Shown piece after piece: positions 9,031 through 17,927 of a DNA stretch of 64,000 nt. Position numbers and translations under genes: made by a program. Positions within the stretch are counted from its first letter, which is position 1. The number at the start of each line of letters is the position of its first letter. A model generated the notes under the pieces. The model was given only the letters and a program-made list of their open reading frames with translations. It was not told where the DNA came from and searched no databases. This DNA comes from Candidatus Melainabacteria bacterium MEL.A1 (GTDB lineage: Bacteria; Cyanobacteriota; Vampirovibrionia; Gastranaerophilales; Gastranaerophilaceae), in assembly GCA_001765415.1 (NCBI GenBank), contig CP017245.1, forward strand, positions 620,001 through 684,000, written 5' to 3'.

Positions 9031-9215
9031 TTGTACCTCCATTAATACAAAACAAATAAAAATAAATTTTGCTACTTTTCCCATAAAAGACCTTAACATT
9101 TCGCAAATTATAACTCAGTATAATCAATAGGAAATTTATTTATCGACAAATTCTTTCAAAAACACATTAATATCCAGTTTTAAAACATTTGAAATCAACC
9201 CCTAAATAAATTTAT

Positions 9216-9250
9216 AATAAAAAAGCTCCTATAAAAGGAGCTTTTTTATT
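9216..9250 (-). terminator. Terminator of the tRNA-Ile2 gene
   Basis: A perfect 14-bp stem (AATAAAAAAGCTCC and its complement) with a TATAAAA loop abuts the last base of the tRNA. Confidence 0.85.
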
Positions 9251-9322
<72 letters not shown>

Positions 9323-9382
9323 TCAAGAACAAGCGCATTGTTTCTTTTACAACTTAACATTAAATTATAAAAAAATCAAGCT

Positions 9383-10402
9383 TTATATTTCTACTGCTTT
9401 TGTTTCAATTATTTCGTTCGCTCCGACAATTTGTGAACACAAATCCGCCTTTATCACACAATTTGAAGCAATTACACAGTCAGAAAGCTTTACACCATCA
9501 GCAATTTCAACATTATCCCAAATTATACAATTTTCAATCATACAATTTTTTCCAATTACACAATTATTTCCAATAGTAGAATTCCCCTTAAATTGCACTG
9601 TTTCGTCAATTTTTGAACTACTTTCTGAAATATATGCGCCATCTTTTTGCTTATTAATTTGAGCATGCTTGAAAAAGCATTTTTTATCAAATAAGTCATG
9701 CATAGATTGGATATATTGTGAAATTGTACCAATGTCACTCCAATATTCTTTAACCTCAAACGTATTTATAGCATGCTCTGTTAACAATTTTGGGAAAACA
9801 TTCTTTGCAAAATCATAAAATGTATTTTCTGGAATATAATCAAAAATTTTATAATTAAAAATATAAATACCTGTATTTATAAAATTTGATTTTGCTTGTT
9901 CTATTGATGGTTTTTCCTGAAACTCTGTGATAAAACCTTCATTATCTGCTACAACAACGCCAAAATGCGGAACATCTTTCATCGGAATTTGTTTTATTCC
10001 AATTGTTGCAATCGCATTTGATTTTTTATGAACTTCTATACCATGCTCCAAGTCTGCATTCGATAAACCATCTGCAGATAAAACAACGAATGTAGAATTT
10101 TTATCAAAAAAGAATTGGCATTTTTTTACCCCGCCTGCTGTTCCCGACAAAGTTTCTTCTTTAACATAATTAAAATTTATACCTAAATTGTTGTTTTTAT
10201 ATCGGCTAATAATTTGTTCCGCCAAATAATAGGTATTACAAATCACATCAGTAATACCAAGTTCTGCCAAATTTTCGAATAAAATATCCATAACAGGCTT
10301 GTTAGCAACAGGCACAAGCGGTTTTGGAACCAATTTTGTCAACGGTTCAAGTCTTGAGCCAACCCCTGCAGCCATAATCATTGCTTTAACATCCTTAACC
10401 AT
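9383..10402 (-). CDS. NDP-sugar pyrophosphorylase (nucleotidyltransferase with left-handed beta-helix)
   Basis: 339 residues. The N-terminal GT-A-like nucleotidyltransferase domain has the signature AAGVGSRLEPLTKLVPKPL (residues 12-30), the metal-binding stretch VLSADGLSN, and EETLSGTAGG. From about 240 the hexapeptide pattern VQFKGNSTIGNNCVIGKN...IIWDNVEIAD forms a left-handed beta-helix. This matches bacterial sugar-1-phosphate nucleotidyltransferases of the mannose-1-phosphate guanylyltransferase / glucose-1-phosphate thymidylyltransferase group, which make activated sugars for surface polysaccharide. The exact sugar cannot be read. It starts at the +1 region of a good promoter (leaderless) divergent from tRNA-Lys. 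Confidence 0.9.
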   Translation of the reverse strand: MVKDVKAMIMAAGVGSRLEPLTKLVPKPLVPVANKPVMDILFENLAELGITDVICNTYYLAEQIISRYKNNNLGINFNYVKEETLSGTAGGVKKCQFFFDKNSTFVVLSADGLSNADLEHGIEVHKKSNAIATIGIKQIPMKDVPHFGVVVADNEGFITEFQEKPSIEQAKSNFINTGIYIFNYKIFDYIPENTFYDFAKNVFPKLLTEHAINTFEVKEYWSDIGTISQYIQSMHDLFDKKCFFKHAQINKQKDGAYISESSSKIDETVQFKGNSTIGNNCVIGKNCMIENCIIWDNVEIADGVKLSDCVIASNCVIKADLCSQIVGANEIIETKAVEI

Positions 10403-10409
10403 AACTTTA

Positions 10410-10460
10410 ATTGTACATTAAAAAGAATAATATTGCAAATTAAAAATCCTGATGTATAAT
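10410..10460. promoter_or_regulatory. Divergent promoters sharing one -35 box (nucleotidyltransferase / tRNA-Lys)
   Basis: TTGCAA at 10433-10438 is self-complementary. To the right, 16 bp away, TATAAT (10455-10460) drives tRNA-Lys. To the left, 17 bp away, TACAAT on the minus strand (10410-10415) ends seven bases before the nucleotidyltransferase ATG. Both promoters look strong and seem to use the same -35 bases, so polymerase binding should be mutually exclusive. Confidence 0.7.
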
Positions 10461-10476
10461 AGAGTGGTAATGATAA

Positions 10477-10549
<73 letters not shown>

Positions 10550-10550
10550 A

Positions 10551-10584
10551 AATAAAAAGCTTCCATTAAAGGAAGCTTTTTATT
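10551..10584 (+). terminator. Terminator of the tRNA-Lys gene
   Basis: A perfect 14-bp stem AATAAAAAGCTTCC with loop ATTAAA. The design is the same as the hairpin after tRNA-Ile2. Confidence 0.85.
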
Positions 10585-10648
10585 TAATAAAATTTAAAAT
10601 AATATATGAACAAATCCACCCCCTTGACAAGTATAGTATAATTATAAT

Positions 10649-12148
10649 ATGGGCATGAAAAAAATATTCTGCACAGTATTATTAACTTTTTTATTTTTAC
10701 TTGCAGGTAACATAAACACACTAGCTATAGAAAATGACGAAGACGAATTGTTCAACAATCCTGTTACTATTCAAGATGGAATTTCTGTATCAATTTTTGA
10801 CTGCGTTGCATCAGCCTTCAAAAACAGCCCCCGAATAAGAAAACAAAAATATAATCTTGACATTGCAAAAAGCAATCTTGGAATAGCTAAATCGCAATAT
10901 TTCCCAGTAATTAATGCTGGAGCAGGATTTTATAACGAAAACAATTCTGACAACATATACTACAACTCACACTACAGAGAACTGCCAACTGTCGGTGTAA
11001 CTGTTAACAAACTTGTTTGGAATTTCGGAAAAACAACCGCATACATAAAAATGGAAGAATTTTACAAAATCGGTGCTGAATATGAGTTTATGGATAGCTT
11101 ATGTTCAACTCTTTTTGATGTAAAAGCCAAATATTACGCACTGTTGAGAGCAAAGGCTTTATTACAAATTGCAGAAAACAATGTTGTAATCAACGAACAC
11201 ATTGTAAAACTTGCAAAGAAAAACCCAGATATCACAACTGCTAAAACTCATTTGAGTGAAGCTAAAATTCAACTGATAGATGCACAAAAAGCTTTTAATA
11301 ACGCAAAAATAGATCTTGACAACTCAATGTATCTTGATGGGCAACCAAATTACACAATCAAAAATACACCAACATTTGCATTCGACAATAATTTTGTTTA
11401 CCAAATACCTTCCACAAATAATTTTGCTCCTTTTTCGCCTCAAGAATTTAATTTTCCAATGGACGAAGCTGTGCAAATTGCATACGACAACAGCCCCGAT
11501 TTGAACGTATTAATTTCTACAAAACATGCAATGGAACAATCTCTTTTATATATAAAAAAAGCTTATTTCCCTGATTTAATTGCAAATGCCGGTTATAATT
11601 TTTACAACACAAACCAAACAACTAATAATGGTTTTCATGTAGGCGTAAACCTTAATTCTTCGGTTAATATTATGGAATTAAAACACAGTATAAAAGGGGC
11701 TGATGCTCAAGTTAACCTTGCTGATAACGAAATTGCTTTATTTAAAAAAGATTTGTATTTTGAGGTAAAAAGAGCTTTTAACAACGTAGAAAAAGCCGAA
11801 AAAGAAATACCTATTGCTAAAACAGAAATTTTGCAATCCTTAAAAAACTTTGACATTGTTGAAAAAAAATATATTGCAGGAGAAGTGAATTATCTTGCAA
11901 TGCTTAATGCAAGAAGGGATTATACCTCTGCAATGACTACGTATGTAGAAAGTTTATACAATTACAATATTGCATTAATTCAAGTTGAAATGGCAATGCA
12001 CTATCATATTGTTGATATTCACCACAAATCAGAACATGCAATGCACTACCACTCAGCAGAACTTATTGAACATTTGAACAAAGTTCTCGGTTGTGATGAA
12101 CATGAGGAGAAGAAGATTAGAACAAGAAAGGGCAAACAAGATTTATAA
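10649..12148 (+). CDS. TolC-family outer-membrane efflux channel with His-rich tail
   Basis: 499 residues with a signal peptide (KKIFCTVLLTFLFLLAGN, cleavage near LA-IEN). Two homologous OEP halves follow, each with long amphipathic coiled coils and the pattern AFKNSPRIRKQKYNLDIAKSNLGIAKSQYFP / IAYDNSPDLN. The last 55 residues are rich in histidine (MHYHIVDIHH, HAMHYHS, DEHEEKK), which is unusual for TolC proteins. Such a tail would sit on the periplasmic or outer side and could bind metal. The next gene, 26 bp downstream, is a heavy-metal exporter-like permease, so a metal efflux role is plausible. Met-3 at 10655 may be the true start. TTGACA (10624) and two TATAAT boxes lie immediately upstream. 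Confidence 0.88.
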   Translation: MGMKKIFCTVLLTFLFLLAGNINTLAIENDEDELFNNPVTIQDGISVSIFDCVASAFKNSPRIRKQKYNLDIAKSNLGIAKSQYFPVINAGAGFYNENNSDNIYYNSHYRELPTVGVTVNKLVWNFGKTTAYIKMEEFYKIGAEYEFMDSLCSTLFDVKAKYYALLRAKALLQIAENNVVINEHIVKLAKKNPDITTAKTHLSEAKIQLIDAQKAFNNAKIDLDNSMYLDGQPNYTIKNTPTFAFDNNFVYQIPSTNNFAPFSPQEFNFPMDEAVQIAYDNSPDLNVLISTKHAMEQSLLYIKKAYFPDLIANAGYNFYNTNQTTNNGFHVGVNLNSSVNIMELKHSIKGADAQVNLADNEIALFKKDLYFEVKRAFNNVEKAEKEIPIAKTEILQSLKNFDIVEKKYIAGEVNYLAMLNARRDYTSAMTTYVESLYNYNIALIQVEMAMHYHIVDIHHKSEHAMHYHSAELIEHLNKVLGCDEHEEKKIRTRKGKQDL

Positions 12149-12174
12149 TTTTCTGTTTGTATTAAAATTAAATT

Positions 12175-13122
12175 ATGCTTATTGGATTTTTGAATAGATT
12201 AAACGAATTAAATGAAAATTTATTTGCCGGATTTGACAGCTTAATAGAAGGCTTTGGAATGCCGGATTGGTTATGTGATGCTATTGTAGACAGTTTTCAC
12301 GTTCTACCTTTATTATTTATAGTATTTCTAGTAATTGAATTTGTTGAATTTTTTTATTCTGAAAAAATCAATTTTTTTATGAAAAAATCCGAAAAATCAG
12401 CTCCATTAATTGGAAGTTTAGCTGCAATTATCCCTCAATGCGGTTTTTCTGTAATTGCAAGTACATTATACATAAGAAGATTTATCACAAAAGGTACTTT
12501 AATCGGAATTTACCTAGCAACTTCTGATGAAGCAATTCCTATATTGTTGGCGCAACCAACACAAACCCATTATATATTTCCAATTATAGGAATTAAATTA
12601 CTTATCGGAATTTGTGCAGGATATTTGATTGATTTAATTTTAAAAGATAATAAATATATTCCTATCGTAGAAGAAACTGATGAAGATATCCATGAAGGTT
12701 GTTGCCATCATAGCGTTTCTCATAGAAGAAAAAGAGAATTAATTTACCATCCTATAAAACACACTTTAAACATTTTTATATTTATTTTAATCATCACAGT
12801 CATTTTAAACTTTGTTTTAGCAGTATATGCAGAGCATTCTGTTCTTCATCTTTTATTAGGAAAAGTTAAATTTTTAGAACCTGTAATAACGGCATTTGTA
12901 GGATTAATTCCAAATTGCGCCATATCAATTGCATTAACGATGCTTTTAATCAAAGGGTCGATAAGCTTTGGAGCTGTAATGTCAGGATTGTTGTCAAACG
13001 CCGGATTAGGAATACTTGTATTATGCAGACATAACGAGAATTTTAAAGATACTTTAAAAGTAATCGGAATTCTTCTTGGAATAAGTATTGTATCTGGTTT
13101 GTTAATTCAAATACTTTACTAA
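12175..13122 (+). CDS. ArsP_2-type putative heavy-metal exporter (about 10 TM)
   Basis: 315 residues arranged as two repeated membrane halves. Each half carries a paired motif: AAIIPQCGFSVIAS in the first and GLIPNCAISIAL in the second, (I/L)IP(Q/N)C being the hallmark of ArsP_2-like permeases. A cytoplasmic loop near residues 180-195 has a CCHH cluster (EGCCHHSVSHRRK) that could bind metal. Substrate in this family is uncertain (manganese or other divalent ions have been proposed). TAAAAT lies exactly six bases before the ATG with no ribosome site, so it may have its own leaderless transcript as well as reading through from the TolC gene. Its stop codon directly abuts the convergent stop at 13123. 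Confidence 0.82.
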   Translation: MLIGFLNRLNELNENLFAGFDSLIEGFGMPDWLCDAIVDSFHVLPLLFIVFLVIEFVEFFYSEKINFFMKKSEKSAPLIGSLAAIIPQCGFSVIASTLYIRRFITKGTLIGIYLATSDEAIPILLAQPTQTHYIFPIIGIKLLIGICAGYLIDLILKDNKYIPIVEETDEDIHEGCCHHSVSHRRKRELIYHPIKHTLNIFIFILIITVILNFVLAVYAEHSVLHLLLGKVKFLEPVITAFVGLIPNCAISIALTMLLIKGSISFGAVMSGLLSNAGLGILVLCRHNENFKDTLKVIGILLGISIVSGLLIQILY

Positions 13123-13962
13123 TTAATCTACAATTTCTTTAGGTTTAGCAATTGCATCACGAACTTTTGAAGCTGCAACTGCGGCTAGAGGCATTGCTAA
13201 CGCTGTTGTGACGTACGAAATTGCGCCAAATTTATTTGCAAGTTGAATTTTCTTAAACATTTCAGGAGATAGAACTTTTTTAGCCATTTTGTTGCCTCTA
13301 TAAGTTGCCATCAATTCCTCTGCAACAATTGGTACAAAAATTCCAAAAGTTATTTTACCAACGTTATTTTTAATAAATGTCGTAGTTTTATCAAGTATTC
13401 CATTTGGTTCTTCTCCTTCAACTTTTTTACGTTTTAACAGTGCAACCGTTCCAAATAAGCCACCTAAAGCCATACAAGGAAATCTAAGTTGTTGAAGAAC
13501 TTTCCCAAATTTGCTAAAATTATGATTTACGGCATGCCCCATCTCATGAAAAGCTAATACTCCGCATTTTTCTTTGTTTATATATATTTCTTTTGCTAAT
13601 GGCGCATAAAAAGCATTTTTCCCTTCTTTCGTATCTACAATCGGACTTAATTGTCGTTGCAACCATTTAGGTAAATTTTCAAACGGATTATCTATACGAG
13701 TATTTTCATTTACTCCTTTAATTTTTACATCTTTAGTTTTTAATTTAAAATTATCAAATGCATCATCTATACCTTTATTTAAAGCGGCATTATCACAGGA
13801 TTGTGATATTTTTGAAATTTTATCTGGAACATATTGTGCCAACGAAGATTGCGCTAAACAAGTAGCAGCATAAGCACCACAACCTGCCAATACTGCTCCG
13901 GCAGTTTTAATCCTACTTGCAGTTTGATAACTTCTATCGTCATTCATTGTAATAATTGACAT
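13123..13962 (-). CDS. Putative membrane zinc metallopeptidase (HEMGH)
   Basis: The ATG at 13962 is preferred because AAGGA lies nine bases upstream; the in-frame ATG at 13971 touches that same AAGGA. 279 residues. A zinc-binding HExxH motif (FHEMGHAVNH) lies near residue 139. Downstream VAEELMATYRG near 215 offers a candidate third zinc ligand, as in gluzincins. Short Gly/Ala-rich hydrophobic stretches lie near the N-terminus, around 165-178 and around 240-270. There is no signal peptide. It does not match a named family on sight. It is convergent with the metal exporter, stop to stop. Confidence 0.7.
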   Translation of the reverse strand: MSIITMNDDRSYQTASRIKTAGAVLAGCGAYAATCLAQSSLAQYVPDKISKISQSCDNAALNKGIDDAFDNFKLKTKDVKIKGVNENTRIDNPFENLPKWLQRQLSPIVDTKEGKNAFYAPLAKEIYINKEKCGVLAFHEMGHAVNHNFSKFGKVLQQLRFPCMALGGLFGTVALLKRKKVEGEEPNGILDKTTTFIKNNVGKITFGIFVPIVAEELMATYRGNKMAKKVLSPEMFKKIQLANKFGAISYVTTALAMPLAAVAASKVRDAIAKPKEIVD

Positions 13963-14056
13963 TCCAAACATTCCTTGTTTACGCTATTTATTCGAATTGA
14001 ATAAAATCTGTAAATATAAATATTTGTCTTTTTATCAATATTTAATTAACAAAACT

Positions 14057-14536
14057 TTACTTCTTTATAGTACATCTTTCAAGTTTGCGGACAAAACGAA
14101 CAATTGGCTTTTCAATATCTGCTGTTATTGAATCAACAAGAATTGTTTTGCAACCCAAATTTTTACCACACATAACGTCTGTTAAAGGTCTATCGCCAAC
14201 AAAACAAGTTGTTTCAGAAATAAGATTATGTTCTTTCATAAAATTTTCGGCAACTTTTTTATCTGGTTTATGCGCCTCAAAAACGATAGGAACATCTGTA
14301 CATGCTCGCACCTTTTCTATATAAACTGGATTGTTATTGTTAGAAACAATTCCTACAAAAAAGTCTTGTTTAACTTTATCAAGCCATCTTAGAGTATCTT
14401 CCGTATAATACCCTCTTTTAGAGCCCATTAAAGTGCTATCAAGATCAAACAACAAAGCTTTTATGCCTTGATTTTTCAAATCTTCTAAATCTATTTCATA
14501 AATATTTTTTAAATCATAATCAGGTTTTAAAAACAT
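14057..14536 (-). CDS. YqeG-family HAD-IIIA phosphatase
   Basis: 159 residues. HAD motif I is LLFDLDSTLMGS, motif II is VSNNNN, motif III is the lysine in EAHKPDKK, and motif IV is FVGDRPLTDVMCG. The N-terminal LKPDYDLKNIYEIDLEDL is typical of YqeG, found in Firmicutes and cyanobacteria; the cyanobacterial/plant relative is a phosphatidylglycerophosphate phosphatase. A similar lipid role is possible but unproven. AAGGGAA precedes the start. Confidence 0.9.
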   Translation of the reverse strand: MFLKPDYDLKNIYEIDLEDLKNQGIKALLFDLDSTLMGSKRGYYTEDTLRWLDKVKQDFFVGIVSNNNNPVYIEKVRACTDVPIVFEAHKPDKKVAENFMKEHNLISETTCFVGDRPLTDVMCGKNLGCKTILVDSITADIEKPIVRFVRKLERCTIKK

Positions 14537-14588
14537 TGTATTCCCTTTGGCATTATCACGTCAGGGTAGCCCCCGACCTACTCTAATT

Positions 14589-15833
14589 TTACTTTATCCC
14601 AACCGTTCTAACAAGAGCGAATTTAGGATCTTGAGGGCTTTGAGAAAATTTGACATAAACATCAGCATTTGTATTACCTAAGTCTAAATCTTCTCCATTT
14701 TCATCTTTTATGCCTTCAACTTTTGTAACAAATTGTTCTTTTGGAGTGATAATTTCTACATCATCACCTACAAGCATCTTATTTTTTACTTTTACCAAAT
14801 GATATTCTGATGGAATAGTGATATTTCGTTCTTCTGACCTAAATTCGCACAAGAAATCAGCTCCTGCCAAACCTTTTGAAATATCATAACTATAACTGTC
14901 GCTATTATTATCACCTAATGCAAAACCTGTTGTATAACCTCTATTTCCAACTTTTTTAAGTTCTAAGAAATATTTTTCCATATCTGCGGAAGGGTTTTGC
15001 ATTACCTCATCAATTGCCTGTCTATACGTTTTAGCAACTGCAGAAACATAATACAAGCTCTTTGTTCTGCCTTCGACTTTGAAAGAGTCAATTCCGGCAT
15101 CAATCAATTGAGGTAATTGTTTTACAAGGCATAAATCTTTTGGACTTAAAATATGAGAGCCTCTGCCATCTTGGTTAATTTCTAAATACTCATTAGGTCT
15201 TGTTTCTTCAACAAGTCTATAGCTCCATCTGCAAGGTTGAGAACAATTTCCGTGATTTGCCTTTCTTTCACCTTTTGAGAAATAATCACTCAATAAACAT
15301 CTTCCTGAGAAAGATACACATTGCGCACCATGAATAAAAGTTTCTAATTCAATATCTGGAACGTGTTTTCTTATTTCTGCTACATCTGCAATTGGCAATT
15401 CTCTAGCCAAAATACATCTTGTTGCGCCTAAATCTCTCCAAAATTTAACACTTTCATAATTCAAAGTATTAGTCTGAGTGCTTACATGAACAGGTACTTC
15501 TGGAATATGTTTCCTAATAAGATTAAAAATACCGTAATCGCTAATAATAAACGCATCCGGTTTAGCATCTTTAAATCTGTCAATACAAGCTTCTAATTGC
15601 TTAATATCGTTATTAAACGCAAAAATATTAATAGTTACGTAAGCCTTTGCGCCGAGCGAATGAGCTAAATCAACCGCTTGTTTAAGGTTATCCATTGTAA
15701 TAAGTTGACCTTTTCTCATTGCACGTAAGCTAAAGTCTACTACACCTAAGTAAACTGCATCTGCGCCGTATCTTACGGCATATTCTAATTTTTCCAAATT
15801 GCCCGCAGGCATCAAAAGTTCTACATCTCGCAT
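14589..15833 (-). CDS. Peptidase U32 family protein (TrhP/RlhA-type)
   Basis: 414 residues. The TIM-barrel start ELLMPAGNLEKLEYAVRYGA is followed by AVYLGVVDFSLRA and the U32 signature ETFIHGAQCVSFSGRCLLSD. The cysteine cluster is CVSFSGRC...HGNCSQPCRW, the four Cys that would hold an Fe-S cluster. FKVEGRTKS and a C-terminal beta domain (about 320-414) complete it. Despite the name, characterised relatives act in tRNA or rRNA hydroxylation (TrhP, RlhA) rather than proteolysis; the length and single U32 module fit TrhP best. There is no ribosome site; a promoter at 15840-15868 points to a leaderless message. Confidence 0.9.
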   Translation of the reverse strand: MRDVELLMPAGNLEKLEYAVRYGADAVYLGVVDFSLRAMRKGQLITMDNLKQAVDLAHSLGAKAYVTINIFAFNNDIKQLEACIDRFKDAKPDAFIISDYGIFNLIRKHIPEVPVHVSTQTNTLNYESVKFWRDLGATRCILARELPIADVAEIRKHVPDIELETFIHGAQCVSFSGRCLLSDYFSKGERKANHGNCSQPCRWSYRLVEETRPNEYLEINQDGRGSHILSPKDLCLVKQLPQLIDAGIDSFKVEGRTKSLYYVSAVAKTYRQAIDEVMQNPSADMEKYFLELKKVGNRGYTTGFALGDNNSDSYSYDISKGLAGADFLCEFRSEERNITIPSEYHLVKVKNKMLVGDDVEIITPKEQFVTKVEGIKDENGEDLDLGNTNADVYVKFSQSPQDPKFALVRTVGIK

Positions 15834-15839
15834 ATCTGT

Positions 15840-15868
15840 ATATTATCCTAAAGATTATAAATAATCAA
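15840..15868 (-). promoter_or_regulatory. Promoter of the U32 gene (leaderless)
   Basis: On the minus strand, TTGATT (15863-15868), 17 bp, TAATAT (15840-15845), then six bases to the ATG. Confidence 0.6.
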
Positions 15869-15978
15869 CCGATTAGGTGATGACCAAAAACGATTAATGA
15901 ATATGATAATAATGTAAAGGTTGAACTGAATAAATTTCAGTATCTGCAAAAAGTCTTATAGTTTATAGGAGAAGAAAG

Positions 15979-16113
15979 ATGCAAACAATCGAAAACGCAG
16001 CAACTACAATAAAAGAAATTTGGGCATATCAACACCCTGTAATGCACACTTGGTTTGTTTTAAGTTCATTATCCTTATGCGCTATGTTCGCATTGTTATA
16101 TTTTGTAATATAA
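15979..16113 (+). CDS. 44-residue single-pass membrane microprotein
   Basis: A short frame with a good ribosome site (AGGAGAAGAAAG) starts at the ATG 15979. It begins MQTIENAATTIKEIWAYQHP and ends in one hydrophobic helix (WFVLSSLSLCAMFALLYFVI). It ends 7 bp before the ABC permease at 16121, which lacks its own clear ribosome site, so the two are probably co-transcribed and may be coupled. No homologue is recognised. The ribosome site, amphipathic N-terminus and clean TM helix argue it is real. Confidence 0.6.
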   Translation: MQTIENAATTIKEIWAYQHPVMHTWFVLSSLSLCAMFALLYFVI

Positions 16114-16120
16114 TAATTTT

Positions 16121-16945
16121 ATGAAAAAATTCAGGATATTTTTAGGTTATTTAACGTTAATTCTAATTGCAATCAGCATGCTTTACCCATTTTTTGCAAT
16201 GATAAGCCTGTCTTTTGTCGATAATAACGAAATATTTGCCCATGCCGGCAGAATTTTTCACCAGAATCTTACCCTGAATAATTACAAAAATGTTTTCACA
16301 GAAATTCCAATTGCGTTGTATTTTTTTAACAGTCTTGTTGTAGCTACTATTACAACTATTGGTCAAGTAATTTTTGCAGCACTTGCAGGCTACGCATTCG
16401 CAAGACTTAATTTCAAATACAAAAACGCTCTTTTTTTATTAATCCTAATAACAATGCTAATCCCACCACAAGTAAATATCATACCATTATTTTTTCTTAT
16501 GCGGGAATTACATCTGATTGACACATATCAAGCACTTATTTTACCTGCATTATTCGGCGGTTTTGGAATATTTTTAATGCGTCAATATTTTTTAGGCTTA
16601 CCAAAAGATTTGGAAGAAGCAGCTAAAATCGACGGTTGTAATTTATTTCAAACATTTTTTAAAATAGCTCTACCATTAGCACTTCCAACAGTGGCAACTC
16701 TTGCTATTTTCACATTTGTAACCACCTGGAATAGTTTTATGTGGCCTTTAATTGTCACAAATTCTGAAAGTATGCGCACATTACCTGTAGGACTTGCAAT
16801 TTACAAGGGAAGTTTTAGAGAACTTACGCTATGGGGTAACCTTTTAGCATGCTCTGTAATTTGTACAGTGCCTGTAATTGGAGTGTTCTTACTAGGAAAA
16901 AAATACTTTATTTCAGACATTCTTCAAGGCGGAGTAAAAGAGTAA
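16121..16945 (+). CDS. Carbohydrate ABC transporter permease (MalG family)
   Basis: 274 residues and six transmembrane helices, with the EAA loop EEAAKIDGCNLFQTFFKIALP near residue 165-185 that contacts the ATPase. The C-terminus (KKYFISDILQGGVKE) is the typical MalG ending. MalG-type permeases work as a heterodimer with a MalF-type partner, an ATPase and a binding protein; none is encoded nearby. It is therefore an orphan subunit whose partners must lie elsewhere. It follows a 44-residue membrane protein. Confidence 0.92.
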   Translation: MKKFRIFLGYLTLILIAISMLYPFFAMISLSFVDNNEIFAHAGRIFHQNLTLNNYKNVFTEIPIALYFFNSLVVATITTIGQVIFAALAGYAFARLNFKYKNALFLLILITMLIPPQVNIIPLFFLMRELHLIDTYQALILPALFGGFGIFLMRQYFLGLPKDLEEAAKIDGCNLFQTFFKIALPLALPTVATLAIFTFVTTWNSFMWPLIVTNSESMRTLPVGLAIYKGSFRELTLWGNLLACSVICTVPVIGVFLLGKKYFISDILQGGVKE

Positions 16946-17009
16946 TTAGATGCAAAGATGCCTAGAGGCAAAGTCCGCATCAGTGAATAAACCTTTATCG
17001 CCCTTTCGA

Positions 17010-17867
17010 CTATAGCTTATATCTCAAAACAGAATTGCTACCTTGTGATGAAACAAACAACATTCCATCAGCAACATGCAATCCATAAGGTTTTTGGACA
17101 TTAGAAATCTGTATTGAAATCGCTCCGGCAGGAGAAATTTTTACAACATTATTACTGTTATAATTGGAAACATAAATATTCCCAGAATTATCGTTTGCTA
17201 ATGCGATTGGACCATTAATTTTTGCATCTTTTACAAATAAAATTCTCTTTCCATCAGGAGTAATTTTGTAAATCATGTTGTCAGAAAAACAAGCAACATA
17301 TAAATTTCCATTTTTATCTGTAGTTACACCGGTCGGACTCGCAATATTGTTATACATTCCGTTTGACTGGTCAATTTGATGAACATCTGTTTTTGCGACT
17401 TTATCCTCTTGCACCTTAATCGTTTGCATATCCGTATTCATCGAATTTGCTAGACTTTGCGCCTTTGAATAAACCGTACTTTCTGGCGGAATTAATGATA
17501 AATAAGATTTTGCTTTATCTAATTCATTTAATTTAACACTCAAATCCGCTGCTTTATAAACAGATTCATAATCAGTCGGATTTCTTACAATAATTTGCTT
17601 GAATATCGCAAGTGCAGTATCATTTTGTTTCAAATACTCAAGAATTAAACCCAAATTGTAATACGCATCTATATAATTCGGATCAATTGCAATTGCCTGC
17701 CTAAAAGAAGCCATAGCCCTGTCATACTGTCCGATTTTATAATAATCAACCCCCTGATTATATTGTAGTTTTGCTTCCGTAGAAGGTTCATAAAAATCGT
17801 CAGCTTTGGCAATTCCAAAACCTGTTAAAGACAATATACATAATGTTATAAGCAACTTTTTCATCAA
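17010..17867 (-). CDS. Secreted TPR / beta-propeller (NHL-like) protein
   Basis: 285 residues. A signal peptide (MMKKLLITLCILSLTGFGIAKA) is followed by two or three TPR repeats (about 30-130; YYKIGQYDRAMASFRQAIAIDPNYI). Then come blades of an NHL/SMP-30-like propeller: GVTTDKNGNLYVAC, IALANDNSGNIYVSN and GLHVADGMLFVSS. Only three to four blades are present, fewer than a closed six-blade propeller, so it may oligomerise or be short. Probably periplasmic. No enzymatic motif is seen. Confidence 0.85.
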   Translation of the reverse strand: MMKKLLITLCILSLTGFGIAKADDFYEPSTEAKLQYNQGVDYYKIGQYDRAMASFRQAIAIDPNYIDAYYNLGLILEYLKQNDTALAIFKQIIVRNPTDYESVYKAADLSVKLNELDKAKSYLSLIPPESTVYSKAQSLANSMNTDMQTIKVQEDKVAKTDVHQIDQSNGMYNNIASPTGVTTDKNGNLYVACFSDNMIYKITPDGKRILFVKDAKINGPIALANDNSGNIYVSNYNSNNVVKISPAGAISIQISNVQKPYGLHVADGMLFVSSQGSNSVLRYKL

Positions 17868-17893
17868 ATAGCACCTGCCTTTAAATTAAAAGG

Positions 17894-17922
17894 TTTGATG
17901 GGAAGAATTTCTTCCCATCAAA
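17894..17922 (-). terminator. Terminator after malQ
   Basis: A perfect 12-bp stem TTTGATGGGAAG/CTTCCCATCAAA with a 5-nt loop, followed on the minus strand by CCTTTTAATTT. Confidence 0.75.
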
Positions 17923-17927
17923 TCCTT

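Noticed and set aside
9031..9099. Upstream extension of the 7.2-9.0 kb gene with a signal-peptide-like stretch
   Set aside because: The GGAGG site lies directly before the inner ATG at 9030, and the extension has no ribosome site.
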